From the NCBI RefSeq assembly GCF_004168285.1, contig NZ_SEWF01000024.1, forward strand, positions 43,378 through 107,377: a DNA stretch of 64,000 nucleotides. The letters run 5' to 3'. A program made the position numbers and the translations under genes. A model generated the notes under the pieces. It saw only the letters and a list, made by a program, of their open reading frames with translations. It did not search any database and was not told the DNA's origin. Positions 25,682-36,600 of this stretch are shown here, piece after piece. The stretch is from Emticicia agri. Its GTDB lineage: Bacteria > Bacteroidota > Bacteroidia > Cytophagales > Spirosomataceae. Numbering within the stretch: position 1 is the stretch's first letter; every line of letters starts with the position of its first letter.

Positions 25682-26501
25682 AAAACAGTATGATGTCTGT
25701 AAGAACTTTATGATGCTCAGAAGAATTGTTGATTTTGAAATATTCTACGGGGCTAATACCAGTAAAATGTATAAATTCCTTAATAAAATGAGCCTGGTCA
25801 AAATACTCATGCTCATACACAATTGAGGTCCAATGCAGTTGTCCGTTCGATTGCTGAATAGCCTTAATTACTTTATGAAACCTTTGCAGGCGTTGCAGAT
25901 ATTTTGGAGAAAATCCGGTTTGCTTCTTTAATAGATGAATCAGATGCTTTTGCGAATACCCCGATTTATTTACCAGCCAGTCGATGGGCTTATCTATGTT
26001 CTTGTCAATAAATTTCACGACCGAACTGTCAAAAGTATTGTCAGTTATGTATTGTAGGAAATAACGCTGGATATGCTGAAATTTACGTTCTATTTCTGTT
26101 TCATTAATCAGAGTTTGGTATAGTCTGTTAAATGAACTGCCCAATAATAATTCAATTTCTAAACCGGGATAGATTATTTCAGACATCGGAATTTTTGTGA
26201 GTGCATAAAAGCCTCCCACAGTAAAGCGAATGCTGATAATAGCGGAATCATTATTATTCTGATAGGTAATGGCTTTTGCATTTGCCCCGGATACCCAGCC
26301 GTGTTTCATAGTACGTTTACCTTCAAAATTACTCTCACAGTATAGGGTATTTATACTATGCTCTTGTAGTTCAATAATCAGGTTTATTCTGCCATCGGGC
26401 AATTCCATCAGATAGGGCAAAGGCTGTGAACCTTGAGCATAGATGATATGCTCTATGTACTGCGACATGGGATAGGGTGGAATATACCTCTTGAAAATCA
26501 A
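25680..26501 (-). CDS. AraC-family transcriptional regulator (DUF6597-type N-terminus)
   Basis: 273 residues. The first in-frame start is TTG at 26501, just after an in-frame TAA; an ATG eleven codons in (26468) would cut the conserved FKRYIPPYPMSQYIEHI beginning, so TTG is preferred. The N-terminal domain (PYLMELPDGRINLIIEL) is typical of DUF6597 sensors. The C-terminal HTH pair is WLVNKSGYSQKHLIHLLKKQTG and WTSIVYEHEYFDQAHFIKEFI, ending HFTGISPVEYF. Its stop lies in the arm of an inverted-repeat element. Likely targets are the neighbouring epoxide hydrolase or itself. Confidence 0.85.
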   Translation of the reverse strand: MIFKRYIPPYPMSQYIEHIIYAQGSQPLPYLMELPDGRINLIIELQEHSINTLYCESNFEGKRTMKHGWVSGANAKAITYQNNNDSAIISIRFTVGGFYALTKIPMSEIIYPGLEIELLLGSSFNRLYQTLINETEIERKFQHIQRYFLQYITDNTFDSSVVKFIDKNIDKPIDWLVNKSGYSQKHLIHLLKKQTGFSPKYLQRLQRFHKVIKAIQQSNGQLHWTSIVYEHEYFDQAHFIKEFIHFTGISPVEYFKINNSSEHHKVLTDIILF

Positions 26502-26610
26502 ATTTTATGCGATTTAAGGATTAAGCTGCCCACAAATCTATACTACTCAATAAAATTTAAAATCGTCACTTAGTTTTATAACTTACTGCTCATTCTCTTC
26601 TCCATTCCTA

Positions 26611-28494
26611 CTAATTACAATCCTGAATAGAAACCTTAAATACCGAACCATTTTTAGATTCAAAACCCGGTAAAAGTTCTACTTTGTTTTTAGCTGTATA
26701 ATCAATCTTGCCACTTAGCTGTATCTTCTGGGTGCTCTGGATAGTCTGTTTACTTTGATAAGGTGATTCGTCATCTGTTACAGACCCCTGCAGAAATAAA
26801 CTGGTAGGAAAGCAGGAAGAAACAATAACATTTTTAGAACTGGAAGTTATACTGCAATTAAGGGTTTTGCATTTTACTGTATAGGCAGTTGTTGATGGCG
26901 GACTTATGACAAGCGGATTGGTAGTTGCACCATTCGGCCACAGATAAGAAGCATTACAACCCGAGCCCGTTAAAGTAACACTCTCGCCGGGACGTACCTG
27001 TGTAGCAGAGGTTGTAAATGTGGGTGTGGTGGGCAAAGGAAAAACTGATAAATTGACGATTGGACTAAAAAAGGTCTTCTTCGAAGGCTTCCGGGCAGAA
27101 GCTGCCAGACGTGCGGGTGCGGCTGTCAAAGTATTCGTATTATTATTTATCGCTGTCCAGTTCAGGCGTTCATAACCTGCAGGAGGTAAAAAAGTAAAAT
27201 TACAACAACCACTTGAATTACGGCCTCTGGCTTCATTGTCTGTATTATTACGATTTGACCAATAATACTGGCTATAAGAACCCGGAACAGATAAAGTAAT
27301 CGGCTGTGATGGATTATTAGGATTACATGCCAGAGTCAAAGCTAATAAAGGTGCTGGCATCATGGGCGTTGAATTGTTGAAAAAATCATTATCTAAACTT
27401 GCATTCCAGGCATTGGCAAACTCTGCCTGCCCCGCATAGGTATCAAAATGAATACCATCTGTGCGCTTATCTCCTCCAAAAATCAGGTCTGTTTCAGGTC
27501 CTGCAAAAACATAAGGTAGCCCTGCATCATTATTAATCAAGGCATTTTGTCCGGCTATTGTATTGGGGTGTTCATCAGGATTCCGGGAAGCACGTGCTAT
27601 TACCCAGGCTAAATCAGCATGCTCAGAATTTTCTCTGGTTTCATTGATAACGTTTACCAGGTTAGTATAATAGGTTCCCGGGTCTGTATCAGGATCGCTT
27701 TCCCCCTGATGCCATAGTACCCCTCTTAAACCTGTCAGACTGGCATAAATGGCAACCGAATTCTCCAAAGCACGGTAAGGTGCTCCATGCTCCCTGCGTA
27801 TCCAATCCGGACCGTCAAAAGGCAAACCCTGAGAAGAATTTCCCCATTGCGTACTTGAGGTTCCACCATGAGCTGCTCCATAAAAAAGCACCGGAACATT
27901 GAGTTTCTGTACCAGTAAATCGCCTAACCTTCCCCAAGCCCAGGGAACATAATGAAAAGGACCCATAGCAGTAGAGTCGCCCTCTAATTTAGAGAAACCC
28001 ACAGGTAGTCTATTATAATCTGAATAAGCGTCTGTAAAATCAATGGTACTGACTCTATCGTCGGTAGCCGAAGTACTTACCCCTGCGCCACCCTGCGCAT
28101 TTGATTGCCCGGCTATGGCAAATACCTCTCCTACACCCACTCTCTGGATAATTTTGCCATCAACCAGATTATTGTTTTTGAAAGCATTTACCTCTAACTG
28201 ATACCAACCAGCCTGAACGGTAAGAGTACCTGAAAAATAACCGTTAGAGGGGTTATTCTGAATAACAATCCAATTGGTTGATGTGCCCGAACCAACCCAT
28301 TTAGGCACTACTCTGGCCTCGATTCTATCTACTTCTGACAGATAAGTACCTGCAATAGTGATAGTTCCCTGATTGGAATTATTACGTTGGAACACCATTC
28401 GCTCCATGGGGTGAGAAAGTACAATCTGGGCAGCGCTTTTAAGACTTAAAAACGACATGACCACATAAATCCTGACAAAGATGCGATTTAACAT
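26611..28494 (-). CDS. secreted sialate O-acetylesterase-like SGNH hydrolase with C-terminal coathanger-type domain
   Basis: About 627 residues from the ATG at 28494, whose MLNRIFVRIYVVMSFLSLKSAAQ is a good signal peptide. The SASA hydrolase domain shows FAIAGQSNAQGGAG (Ser block, about residue 130), VLWHQGESDPDTDPGTYY and TDGIHFDTYAGQ (catalytic Asp and His). After it come Ig/PKD-like modules (PTFTTSATQVRPGESVTLTG) and a C-terminal domain, IQLSGKIDYTAKNKVELLPGFESKNGSVFKVSIQDCN-type pattern, shared with the 1989-residue protein downstream. It probably removes acetyl groups from extracellular glycans. The gene follows anmK at a distance of about 100 bp on the same strand. Confidence 0.88.
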   Translation of the reverse strand: MLNRIFVRIYVVMSFLSLKSAAQIVLSHPMERMVFQRNNSNQGTITIAGTYLSEVDRIEARVVPKWVGSGTSTNWIVIQNNPSNGYFSGTLTVQAGWYQLEVNAFKNNNLVDGKIIQRVGVGEVFAIAGQSNAQGGAGVSTSATDDRVSTIDFTDAYSDYNRLPVGFSKLEGDSTAMGPFHYVPWAWGRLGDLLVQKLNVPVLFYGAAHGGTSSTQWGNSSQGLPFDGPDWIRREHGAPYRALENSVAIYASLTGLRGVLWHQGESDPDTDPGTYYTNLVNVINETRENSEHADLAWVIARASRNPDEHPNTIAGQNALINNDAGLPYVFAGPETDLIFGGDKRTDGIHFDTYAGQAEFANAWNASLDNDFFNNSTPMMPAPLLALTLACNPNNPSQPITLSVPGSYSQYYWSNRNNTDNEARGRNSSGCCNFTFLPPAGYERLNWTAINNNTNTLTAAPARLAASARKPSKKTFFSPIVNLSVFPLPTTPTFTTSATQVRPGESVTLTGSGCNASYLWPNGATTNPLVISPPSTTAYTVKCKTLNCSITSSSKNVIVSSCFPTSLFLQGSVTDDESPYQSKQTIQSTQKIQLSGKIDYTAKNKVELLPGFESKNGSVFKVSIQDCN

Positions 28495-28592
28495 ATTGAT
28501 TATAGGGGGGCTTATAAAGTTGCTTAGATTTACATACCATGACAGTAACTCTACCATTCAGGTTGTAACGGTACACAAATGTACAGAAAATT

Positions 28593-29810
28593 TTATAGTG
28601 GAAATGAAATTTTACCCATTGATACACTCGGTACTCCTTTACGTGAACCAAAATCGGTTTTACCCCCTACCAGAGCTTCGTTAGCAAGAGTAGCAAACAA
28701 AACAGCTTCTTTGGCATCGCCCGAAATACCGAGGTCGTCGGTTCTCAGAAAATCAAAATCAGGCAATAGTTCTTTTAAAAACTGCATGATTAAAGGGTTA
28801 TGCACCCCGCCACCACTTCCATATATCTTAAATGATGCTGGATTGGCAGTATACTCAGGCAGTTGAAAAACGAGTTTCTGAATCGCTTCGGCAATCGTCT
28901 CTGCCGAAAATCTGCATAAAGTAGCCAGAACATCTTCACTTGACAGGTGCCGGGTTTTACTTTTTTCCTGTGCATTGAACAGATATTCGAGGTTAAATAA
29001 TTCAGGACCTGTGGTTTTTGGAAAGGGTTTTGCAAAGAAATCATCCTGTTTCAATATTTTCAACAAATCCTGATTTACCGCTCCCTGACTGGCAGTTTTA
29101 GCGTCTTCATCGTAGGGTAAATCAAAAAACTTCTTCATATAGGCATCAATCATAGTATTGCCCGGACCTGTGTCAGTAGCAAATACTTCGTTGGCATCTA
29201 AACTGCCTGCCAGATAAGTAAAGTTGGCTATCCCTCCCATATTGAGCAAAATCCTATTTTCGCCTCTTTTAGAAAAAATCAGATAATCTCCATAAACGGC
29301 TAAAGGTGCGCCTTCTCCTCCGGCGGCACAATGTTTCTGCCGGAAATCAGAAAGCGTAATAATTCCGGTTTTTACTGCCAGATGGTCTCCATCGCCTATC
29401 TGCAATGTAGCGTTCGGAAATTTCTCAAGTCCATGAAGGATTTTAGGCGAATGAAAAACCGTTTGCCCGTGGCTGGCAATTATGTCTATTTTTTCTGCCG
29501 GTATTGCTAATTTTTTCAGAAAATCATTCACTATTTGTCCATGCAGATTTCCAATCCACGGGTTCAGTACACATAGTTGTTGGAAGTCTATTTCTTTTTT
29601 GGCAAACACTGTTCTTATTTCATCTTTTATGTCTTCCGAAAAACTGAATGTGCCAAAATGTAACAAGGTTATTTCAGTATCTCCTCCACTATTTCTGAAC
29701 TTACAAAGTGCTACATCTAATCCGTCCATTGAGGTACCCGACATCAGCCCGATTATCATTCTTTCATCACGCTGTGCTATGCTATATAGTTTTTCTATGT
29801 TCTGGTTCAT
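28593..29810 (-). CDS. anmK: anhydro-N-acetylmuramic acid kinase
   Basis: 405 residues, slightly longer than the usual 370 because of an N-terminal lead MNQNIEKLYSIAQRDERM before the conserved IIGLMSGTSMDGLDVALC. Further motifs: IDIIASHGQTVFHSP, LLNMGGIANFTYL, ATDTGPGNTMIDAYM and IYGSGGGVHNPLIM. It opens and phosphorylates 1,6-anhydroMurNAc to MurNAc-6-phosphate in peptidoglycan recycling. MurQ, the next enzyme, is encoded at 60215-61036 in this window. Confidence 0.95.
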   Translation of the reverse strand: MNQNIEKLYSIAQRDERMIIGLMSGTSMDGLDVALCKFRNSGGDTEITLLHFGTFSFSEDIKDEIRTVFAKKEIDFQQLCVLNPWIGNLHGQIVNDFLKKLAIPAEKIDIIASHGQTVFHSPKILHGLEKFPNATLQIGDGDHLAVKTGIITLSDFRQKHCAAGGEGAPLAVYGDYLIFSKRGENRILLNMGGIANFTYLAGSLDANEVFATDTGPGNTMIDAYMKKFFDLPYDEDAKTASQGAVNQDLLKILKQDDFFAKPFPKTTGPELFNLEYLFNAQEKSKTRHLSSEDVLATLCRFSAETIAEAIQKLVFQLPEYTANPASFKIYGSGGGVHNPLIMQFLKELLPDFDFLRTDDLGISGDAKEAVLFATLANEALVGGKTDFGSRKGVPSVSMGKISFPL

Positions 29811-29848
29811 ATCTATCAGTATTTACTAACTCTTTTAATTCTTACTCA

Positions 29849-29856
29849 CAAAAATA
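29849..29856 (-). promoter_or_regulatory. -7 promoter box for anmK
   Basis: On the minus strand this is TATTTTTG (TAnnTTTG), about 40 bp upstream of the anmK ATG. No clear -33 TTTG was found. Confidence 0.4.
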
Positions 29857-30698
29857 AGGCTTAGTATTGAAAAACGAAGCGTATTCTTTTACTCGTAATG
29901 TTTATATTTAGTACGCTTTATCATGGAATCTTCTACTAATAAAAAACTTCTCTTTACAATGATTATTATATTTGTTATCCTGTCTCGTTTATTTTATTAT
30001 CTGCGCAGTCAATTACAATGTGGTAAATTTTCAAGCATGTTTTGCGCCTGGTAAGGCATACTTACTTATATGTCTGTTCTGTATTTGTATTAAGGTCTTC
30101 GCTAATAGTCTGATTGTATTCCAAGAATTTTATATCTGATTTGTTTATCGGATTATTAGCCTTTTATCATTCAATCAATTTCAAAAAAACCTATCTAACG
30201 GGGTAATTATTTCTCACATATCGTTTTATAGATTATATATTGAATTTATTTTCAAAAATACCTGCTTTTTAGTCCTAAAAAATTACATTTCTTAGGTTTT
30301 AAGCCTATCTTTATGCCTAATTCTCCACATAAATTTACAAGGTTTTTTGTTTGATATGTTAAACTCAAAAAGTCAGCAATCCGAAAACCTTGAAGTGTAT
30401 AAGTCCCGAAACCATTTATTATTTTTAAACAGAGGTGAACTACACTATTGAGCATTTGAAAATGGCGATAGGCTTATTTCTACCTAAAGTTTTTTGAAGA
30501 CCTGTTTATAGGTAATTATCAACAGAACTGATTACCAGACCAAATCTATCACAAGTCTATTGCAGGTATTCTCATACTTGATAGAAAGGAATGTATTGTC
30601 TGAAAACCAACAATAAATTTCTTCTCATCCACGAATGAAAAGCTACTTTTTGTGGCGGATACCTTTATATTTTTTGCGTTAAATTTTAAAACTATACT
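29857..30698. other. long gene-poor gap before the giant secreted protein
   Basis: About 840 bp, AT-rich. It contains a possible 43-codon plus-strand gene (29923-30054, listed separately), an inverted pair aagcgta (29878-29884) / tacgctt (29912-29918), and a minus-strand 67-codon frame (30252-30455) without recognisable family or signal. The last 100 bp should hold the promoter of the downstream gene; a tatattttttg lies near 30666. No tRNA or structured RNA was recognised. Confidence 0.5.
29923..30054 (+). CDS. possible small membrane peptide (43 residues)
   Basis: ATG at 29923 and TAA at 30052-30054. The peptide starts MESSTNKK, has one hydrophobic segment of about 15 residues (LLFTMIIIFVILSRLF) and a C-terminal tail with two cysteines (QCGKFSSMFCAW). 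The charge pattern (lysines before, arginine after the membrane segment) is coherent. A short inverted repeat lies immediately upstream. No homologue is known to me, and a chance frame cannot be excluded. Confidence 0.35.
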   Translation: MESSTNKKLLFTMIIIFVILSRLFYYLRSQLQCGKFSSMFCAW

Positions 30699-33600
30699 AT
30701 GAAAACACGTTTACCTGAAATTCTGAAATTATTCACTATTCTACTCTTATTTATCTACAGTAAGCAATCAATTGCACAAGTAATTAATGGCAGCTATACC
30801 ATAGAAATACACTACCTTCAGGGGTATGGATATATTGATACAGACCCAACTACAGCAGGAGAACAAACACATACTGCAAAAGTTGCTTTAAATAACGGTT
30901 TTGGTGAGGCGCCCATATTGTTTGATCTTTCTTCAGGCGCAAGTAACCAGCCTAAAACCTGTTATGTAGATCATACCGATGCTAACCGCTGGGGACCGGT
31001 GGTTGATTATAATATCGGTACACTCTATGGTAGCACAAATGGACGATTTGATTATACTTTTTTTTCCTGGGAAGATGATGCCGGAAGTGAATGTAACTGG
31101 GATAGCGACGACGATAATCGTGGGTATGGATGGGGTTACAGATTTGCCACTAATTATACACAGGCAAGCTGGTATTCATATCCTGATATAGCCGGAGGAA
31201 CCAATAATACCTTAGAAAGAATAAAATCTACCTGGCGCTTTACCAATGGCGAAAAAACATCAGCCCTGGATTTTGGTACTTTATCAAATACAACCTATGC
31301 GCATATAAATACCAACAGGGGCGTACCAGCAGGTGCTGCTACGGCTTTAGGGTATAAAAATCAATGGACTGATGCGACTGCTTTATCTTTCAAACCAGGA
31401 AATGATGTAACTTATAAATTCAGGATTACAAGTGCTAAAAGAATTATCTTCTCTACTGTCTATTCCGAATCCAATTTTGACACCTATATACATTTAGTCA
31501 GATTAAACGAAGACGGTTCTTTTAACAGCTATGTAGATGGAGATGATGATGATGGAGGCAATCAGAAATCATATTTGCAAAGTGATTTATGCCCTGGCTT
31601 ATACGGTGTTATTGTAGAAGGGTACAGTGCGGCAGCTCTTGGAGATTTCAAACTTACACTTCAGGTGTCAGGAATATCTGTTACAGCCGGAACTATTGCT
31701 ATTTCTACGAATAATGGTCAAAGCCTTTCTCTTTGTCCGAATGCCACCATTCCGGCCATCAACAGCACCGCCAATTCGACTTCAACGCTTGGAAACATTA
31801 TTTATTACTGGAAAAGAAGAACCTTTAACAATGGAAACTGGAGTGCATGGGCTGATTATACAGCGGCAGGGAATGGGGTGAGTGCCTCAAATCTGGGTAG
31901 CATCGAAAACAATGAAATAATTGAGTTTCAGAGAGAAGCACAGGATTGCGGTAGTGGGGCCGGAAGCAATGTAGTTACTTTTAACAGATACACGCCTACT
32001 ATTTCTGCCGGAACTATTGGCGGTAGCACGATGATACCCTCACCCCGTGAGCTACCTCTCGGAACAATGACTTCTGTGGCAGATGCCAGTGGAATCCCAA
32101 GCATAACTATTAGTTGGGAAAAAGATGAGGGTAGTGGTTGGGGGCCTGCCACACCTGCAGGAACTAATCAGGCTTACTCTTTACCTGAACTCACTGTCAC
32201 CACAAAATTCAGAAGAAAAGCAACCAATGCCTGCCCTACGGTGGTAGCGGTCTATTCTAATGAGCAAACCATAACAGTTATCAACCCGAATGGGGTACTC
32301 CAAGGCCGTGTTACCAGTAAAACAGGGGCAGGGGTTAATAATGTAACGATTTCAGCCAAACGAACCACAGCTGTTACAGGTGGATTAGCCAATAAGACTT
32401 ATACCACTACTACCGGAACAGATGGTACTTACGCCATTCCGGGTGTTTATTATGGTTCAACAGCTATTGGCTCCGGGGCTACTGCCAATTTTACAATAAC
32501 ACCCTCTAAAGGTGTACATATTTTTGAGCAAACTTCGCTGACAAGAACTGTAAGCCAGACATTGCCTGTGCCGCCTGATGCCAATTTTGTCGATAAGACT
32601 GTATTCAGTGTTTTAGGGAAAGTTACCCAAGAGTGTGCTACTTGTGTGGGCGGGACAGTTCAGGCGCCAATCGTATGTCCTGCAGCCAATGTTGAGTTTT
32701 TGGTTGATAATACCTATTTAGGCAATAAAACTCTTACCGACGGTACCTATGCGCTCTCGATGGATGAGCAACGTAACTACACGATTAAACCGAGGTATAA
32801 AAATCATACATTTACCCCAGCCCAACTGGTATTGCCTGTTGGAGAGAGTCCGTCGACAGAGAACGTTAATTTTGTAGACAATACTACACATACGATTTCG
32901 GGAACTTTCTTTGCCGGATGTAATGAATATATCGGGCAGGCTACGCTTAAATTCAGTCAGATTTTACCTGATATAAATGGAAATCCGGTAACAGGCTGTC
33001 TCATTAAAACAGTTACCACAAACCTTACCTCCGGTGCTTATTCTATTACCCTGCCAGCCGGGAAATATAGGGTTAGTTTTGAATCTTTCATTCCGGGAGG
33101 AAGTGGTACAGATCTGAATCCACTAACGGTTAAAGACTTCATGAATCAGAAGGTGTTAGTTCACGACTCACTTACCCGTGATATTGATGAAAAAGACAAA
33201 ATACTGAACCTGGTATATCCAAGAGCCCCTGTGTTAGAAGTGATTGGTCTGAATACCATTTGTACGCCGACAGGTAATGTATGTACTCCAGCTCAATTGG
33301 CTAAGCCTTATTCATTAATGGCGCAGAATGACAGCACAGCCTTTACTATCAAAGTATGGCAGGGAGCACCGGCCAAAAATTGCCCTGCAAAAGATAGTCT
33401 GGTTTACTTACATACCAATATTCAGCAAGATGATACCAACCAGGATTTTATTTTTGCTAATCTTACAGGTACTATTTCAAAAAAACTAAAAGGCGGGCTA
33501 CCAAACATTGTGTGTCCCTATTTCAAAACTTTTAACCTGCAATATGCGGATAAATATAAAAGGTCTGCTACCGACATCAATAAAAATGTAGTAGTAACAG

Positions 33601-36600
33601 GGTTGAAATCAGATATTGGCACATTCACTACCATATCTCCCGAATTACCTCTTAAAATATTGCACGACCCACAAGGCGATTTAAGCTATAGTTTTTGGGA
33701 AGCCAACAAGACAAGCGAACAGGCTATCCGGTTTTTCAGGTCAGAAACTGATAATACCAATGGCTGGGTAGATGTAAAATTAGGAACAAAATTTGAAGCA
33801 GGCATCGGTCTGACAGTAGAAAGTGCGTTCTGGGGAAGTATTAAGGGGTCTATAAACACGGGTGCACGTAATGTAACCAGTAGTGAATCAATTCTTTCTA
33901 TATCAAATACCCAGCTATTTTCAACCGCCAATAATGAAGATGTGGTAGGAGCACAAGGAGATGTATATATTGGTTCTGCGATGAATCTTCTCTATTCAAA
34001 AACCCATGTACTCACTTATAAAAATTCATGTCTATTAACACTCAAAGATGATTTTATTATTGCTCCGGATGGTTTTGCTACTGAATATGTGTATTCAGAA
34101 GATCACATCGTCAAAACAGTAATACCTACACTCAGGGCTTTCAGAGATAATCCGTCTAATACGCCTCCTGAAAGAGCAAGATATAGTAATCAGGTATCGG
34201 TATGGGAGCAAACTTTGGCTAACAATGCAATTAACAAAAAAAGAGCCCCTTTCGAAAAAAATATATCGTTTGATGGTGCTGCAGGAGAAATAAGGAATAC
34301 CACTACTGCCACTTCTACCAAAAGCAGTACCATTGAGTTTGGATTAGAAGTGAATGAGGAACTGGCGACAGAATTAGGTATGGAAATCGGGGGTAGCGGG
34401 CTAAGTGGAGGCGTAATTATTAATTCGAAAGTAGAAACAGGTGGTAGCACAACTAATACGACTATTATGTCAACTACAACGGGGTATTCTCTGGACGATG
34501 GCGATAATGGCGATTACTTTTCCATTGATATTAAAAAAGACCCAGTATATGATACGCCTGTGTTTCAATTGGTAGCCGGTACCTCAAGTTGTCCGTGGGA
34601 GGAGGGTACACAACCACGTGATGAGATGCAATTAGTATGTGCGATACCTTCTGTCTCGAATATTCCGGCTGCAGGCGAAGCCGAATTTACCCTTCTGCTT
34701 TCTAATACCAGCCAGAGTGGCGAATCAAGAACTTATTTGTTATCATTTGACCAGTCAAGTAACCCATCAGGGGCTGTCGTAACAATCGGAGGTAGTCCTG
34801 TAGTGGGTAACACGGCTTATACTATCGGGTATTTAGGCAGTGTGCAGGTAGTTGTAAAAGTAAAAAGAGGTGCTTCAAATATTTATTCTTATACCGGACT
34901 CAAATTCAATCTTAGTGATGCCTGTGATGGTTCTATTAAAAAATCAGTAGCATTAAGTGCGTTTTTCAATAGCCCTTGCAGTAATATAACCTTGTTTTCG
35001 CCAGACAACAATTTTAGTGTAATTACCAATGTTGTTCCGGTTATCATGAAAGACTATACAATAGCTAACCTGACGAGTGTGTCTTTAGAGTATTCGAAAG
35101 AGGGAACAAGCAACTGGTCTACTGCCTTTACCAGAACAGCAGCTCAATTATCTGCTGACCCAAGTGGAACACAGGTAAACTGGGATATAAGCAATATAAT
35201 TGATGGGAAATACAATGTTCGGTTAAAGTTGTTGTGTGCAAGTAATGTTACGTACTCTCAAACTATTACAGGTATTATTGACAGAGTGGCTCCTAAATTA
35301 TTCGGAAGCCCAGAACCCACAGATGACAATTATGTAATAGGAGACCAGATTTCAGCCACATTCAATGAAACTCTGGGCTGTGCTAATTTGAATAATAATA
35401 ACCTGACTATTAAAAACCTGAAAACAAACGCAATTATTGCGGCACAATTAGGGTGCTTTGATAATAAAATCATGATTGTACCGCTGGCTTCTATGGGTGC
35501 AACATCAGATAGCATCAGGGTAACGTTACAGAATATTCAGGATTTGTATGGCAACGTGAAAACGACGCCTGATTCATGGAAATTTATTCTTGGCACTTCA
35601 GTGGCGGCTACAGGAAACAAGGCACTTTCGATGAACTCCAATAATACGATACCTACAGTTCAGTCAGGAGTATTGACCAATGCAGGAAGTATTTCTATTT
35701 CTATGTTAGAAAATGCCAACGGAACCTTAGATTTTTATTTCAATCTACCAGCCGCTGCGCCAAACGATTTTCTGATTAACTATTCGGTGTCAGGTAGTGC
35801 CAGTGCCGGTACTGATTACACAGCCTCGTTTTTCCCGGCCTCTCGTGTTGATGGCAAAAAAATCACTTCCAATCAGTTTAACGGCTCATTTGGTACTATT
35901 ACTATATTGTCTGGTCAGAAGAGTGCCAGATTACTGATTGACCCGATTGGTGACACGAAATTTGAAGGCGACGAAACTGTTATTATTACTGTGAATGAAG
36001 GAGGAGACTATGGTATCGGAGCAAGTTATACCATGACCGGTATTATCCGGAATGATGATGCAGATGATTGTTTGAATGGCGGTAATGTATATACTGTAAG
36101 TAATAATACCAATGGGAATACATCAATAGCCGCAGGCACTTATCAAAAATCTTTGTTGGAATCTAATGGAACAATAGTTTCACCAACAAATGTAACGATG
36201 AAAGGAGCCAAATCGGTGGTAATGAAACCTGGTTTTGAGGTAAAAGCAGGAGCAATTTTCAAAGCGATTATAGAAGGTTGTCCTCCAGTGTCATCAGGAT
36301 ATAGTATCCCTACAAAAGATACACCAGACCTGACGGCAGATACTGACAATACCCCTTCTTTCAATACCGAAGCAAGTACACCTACTACTCAGGTTACTTC
36401 TTCTATCAGCTATGAACCTAATGTACTGGCTGCGGTGAGCGACAAGAAAATCTATTTCCAGTTTACTTTAGACAAAGACGAAGAGGTAACATTAACTCTT
36501 TACAATGCGTTTGCAGGCGAGGTGTTGAAAGTCATAGATAATACTCACTACAAAGGGGGTACTTATACTGCCGAAATTGAAACGGCAACCCTTACAAAAG

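Noticed and set aside
30252..30455. 67-codon minus-strand frame in the gap before the giant secreted protein
   Set aside because: No signal, family motif or good start context; the sequence is low-complexity AT-rich.
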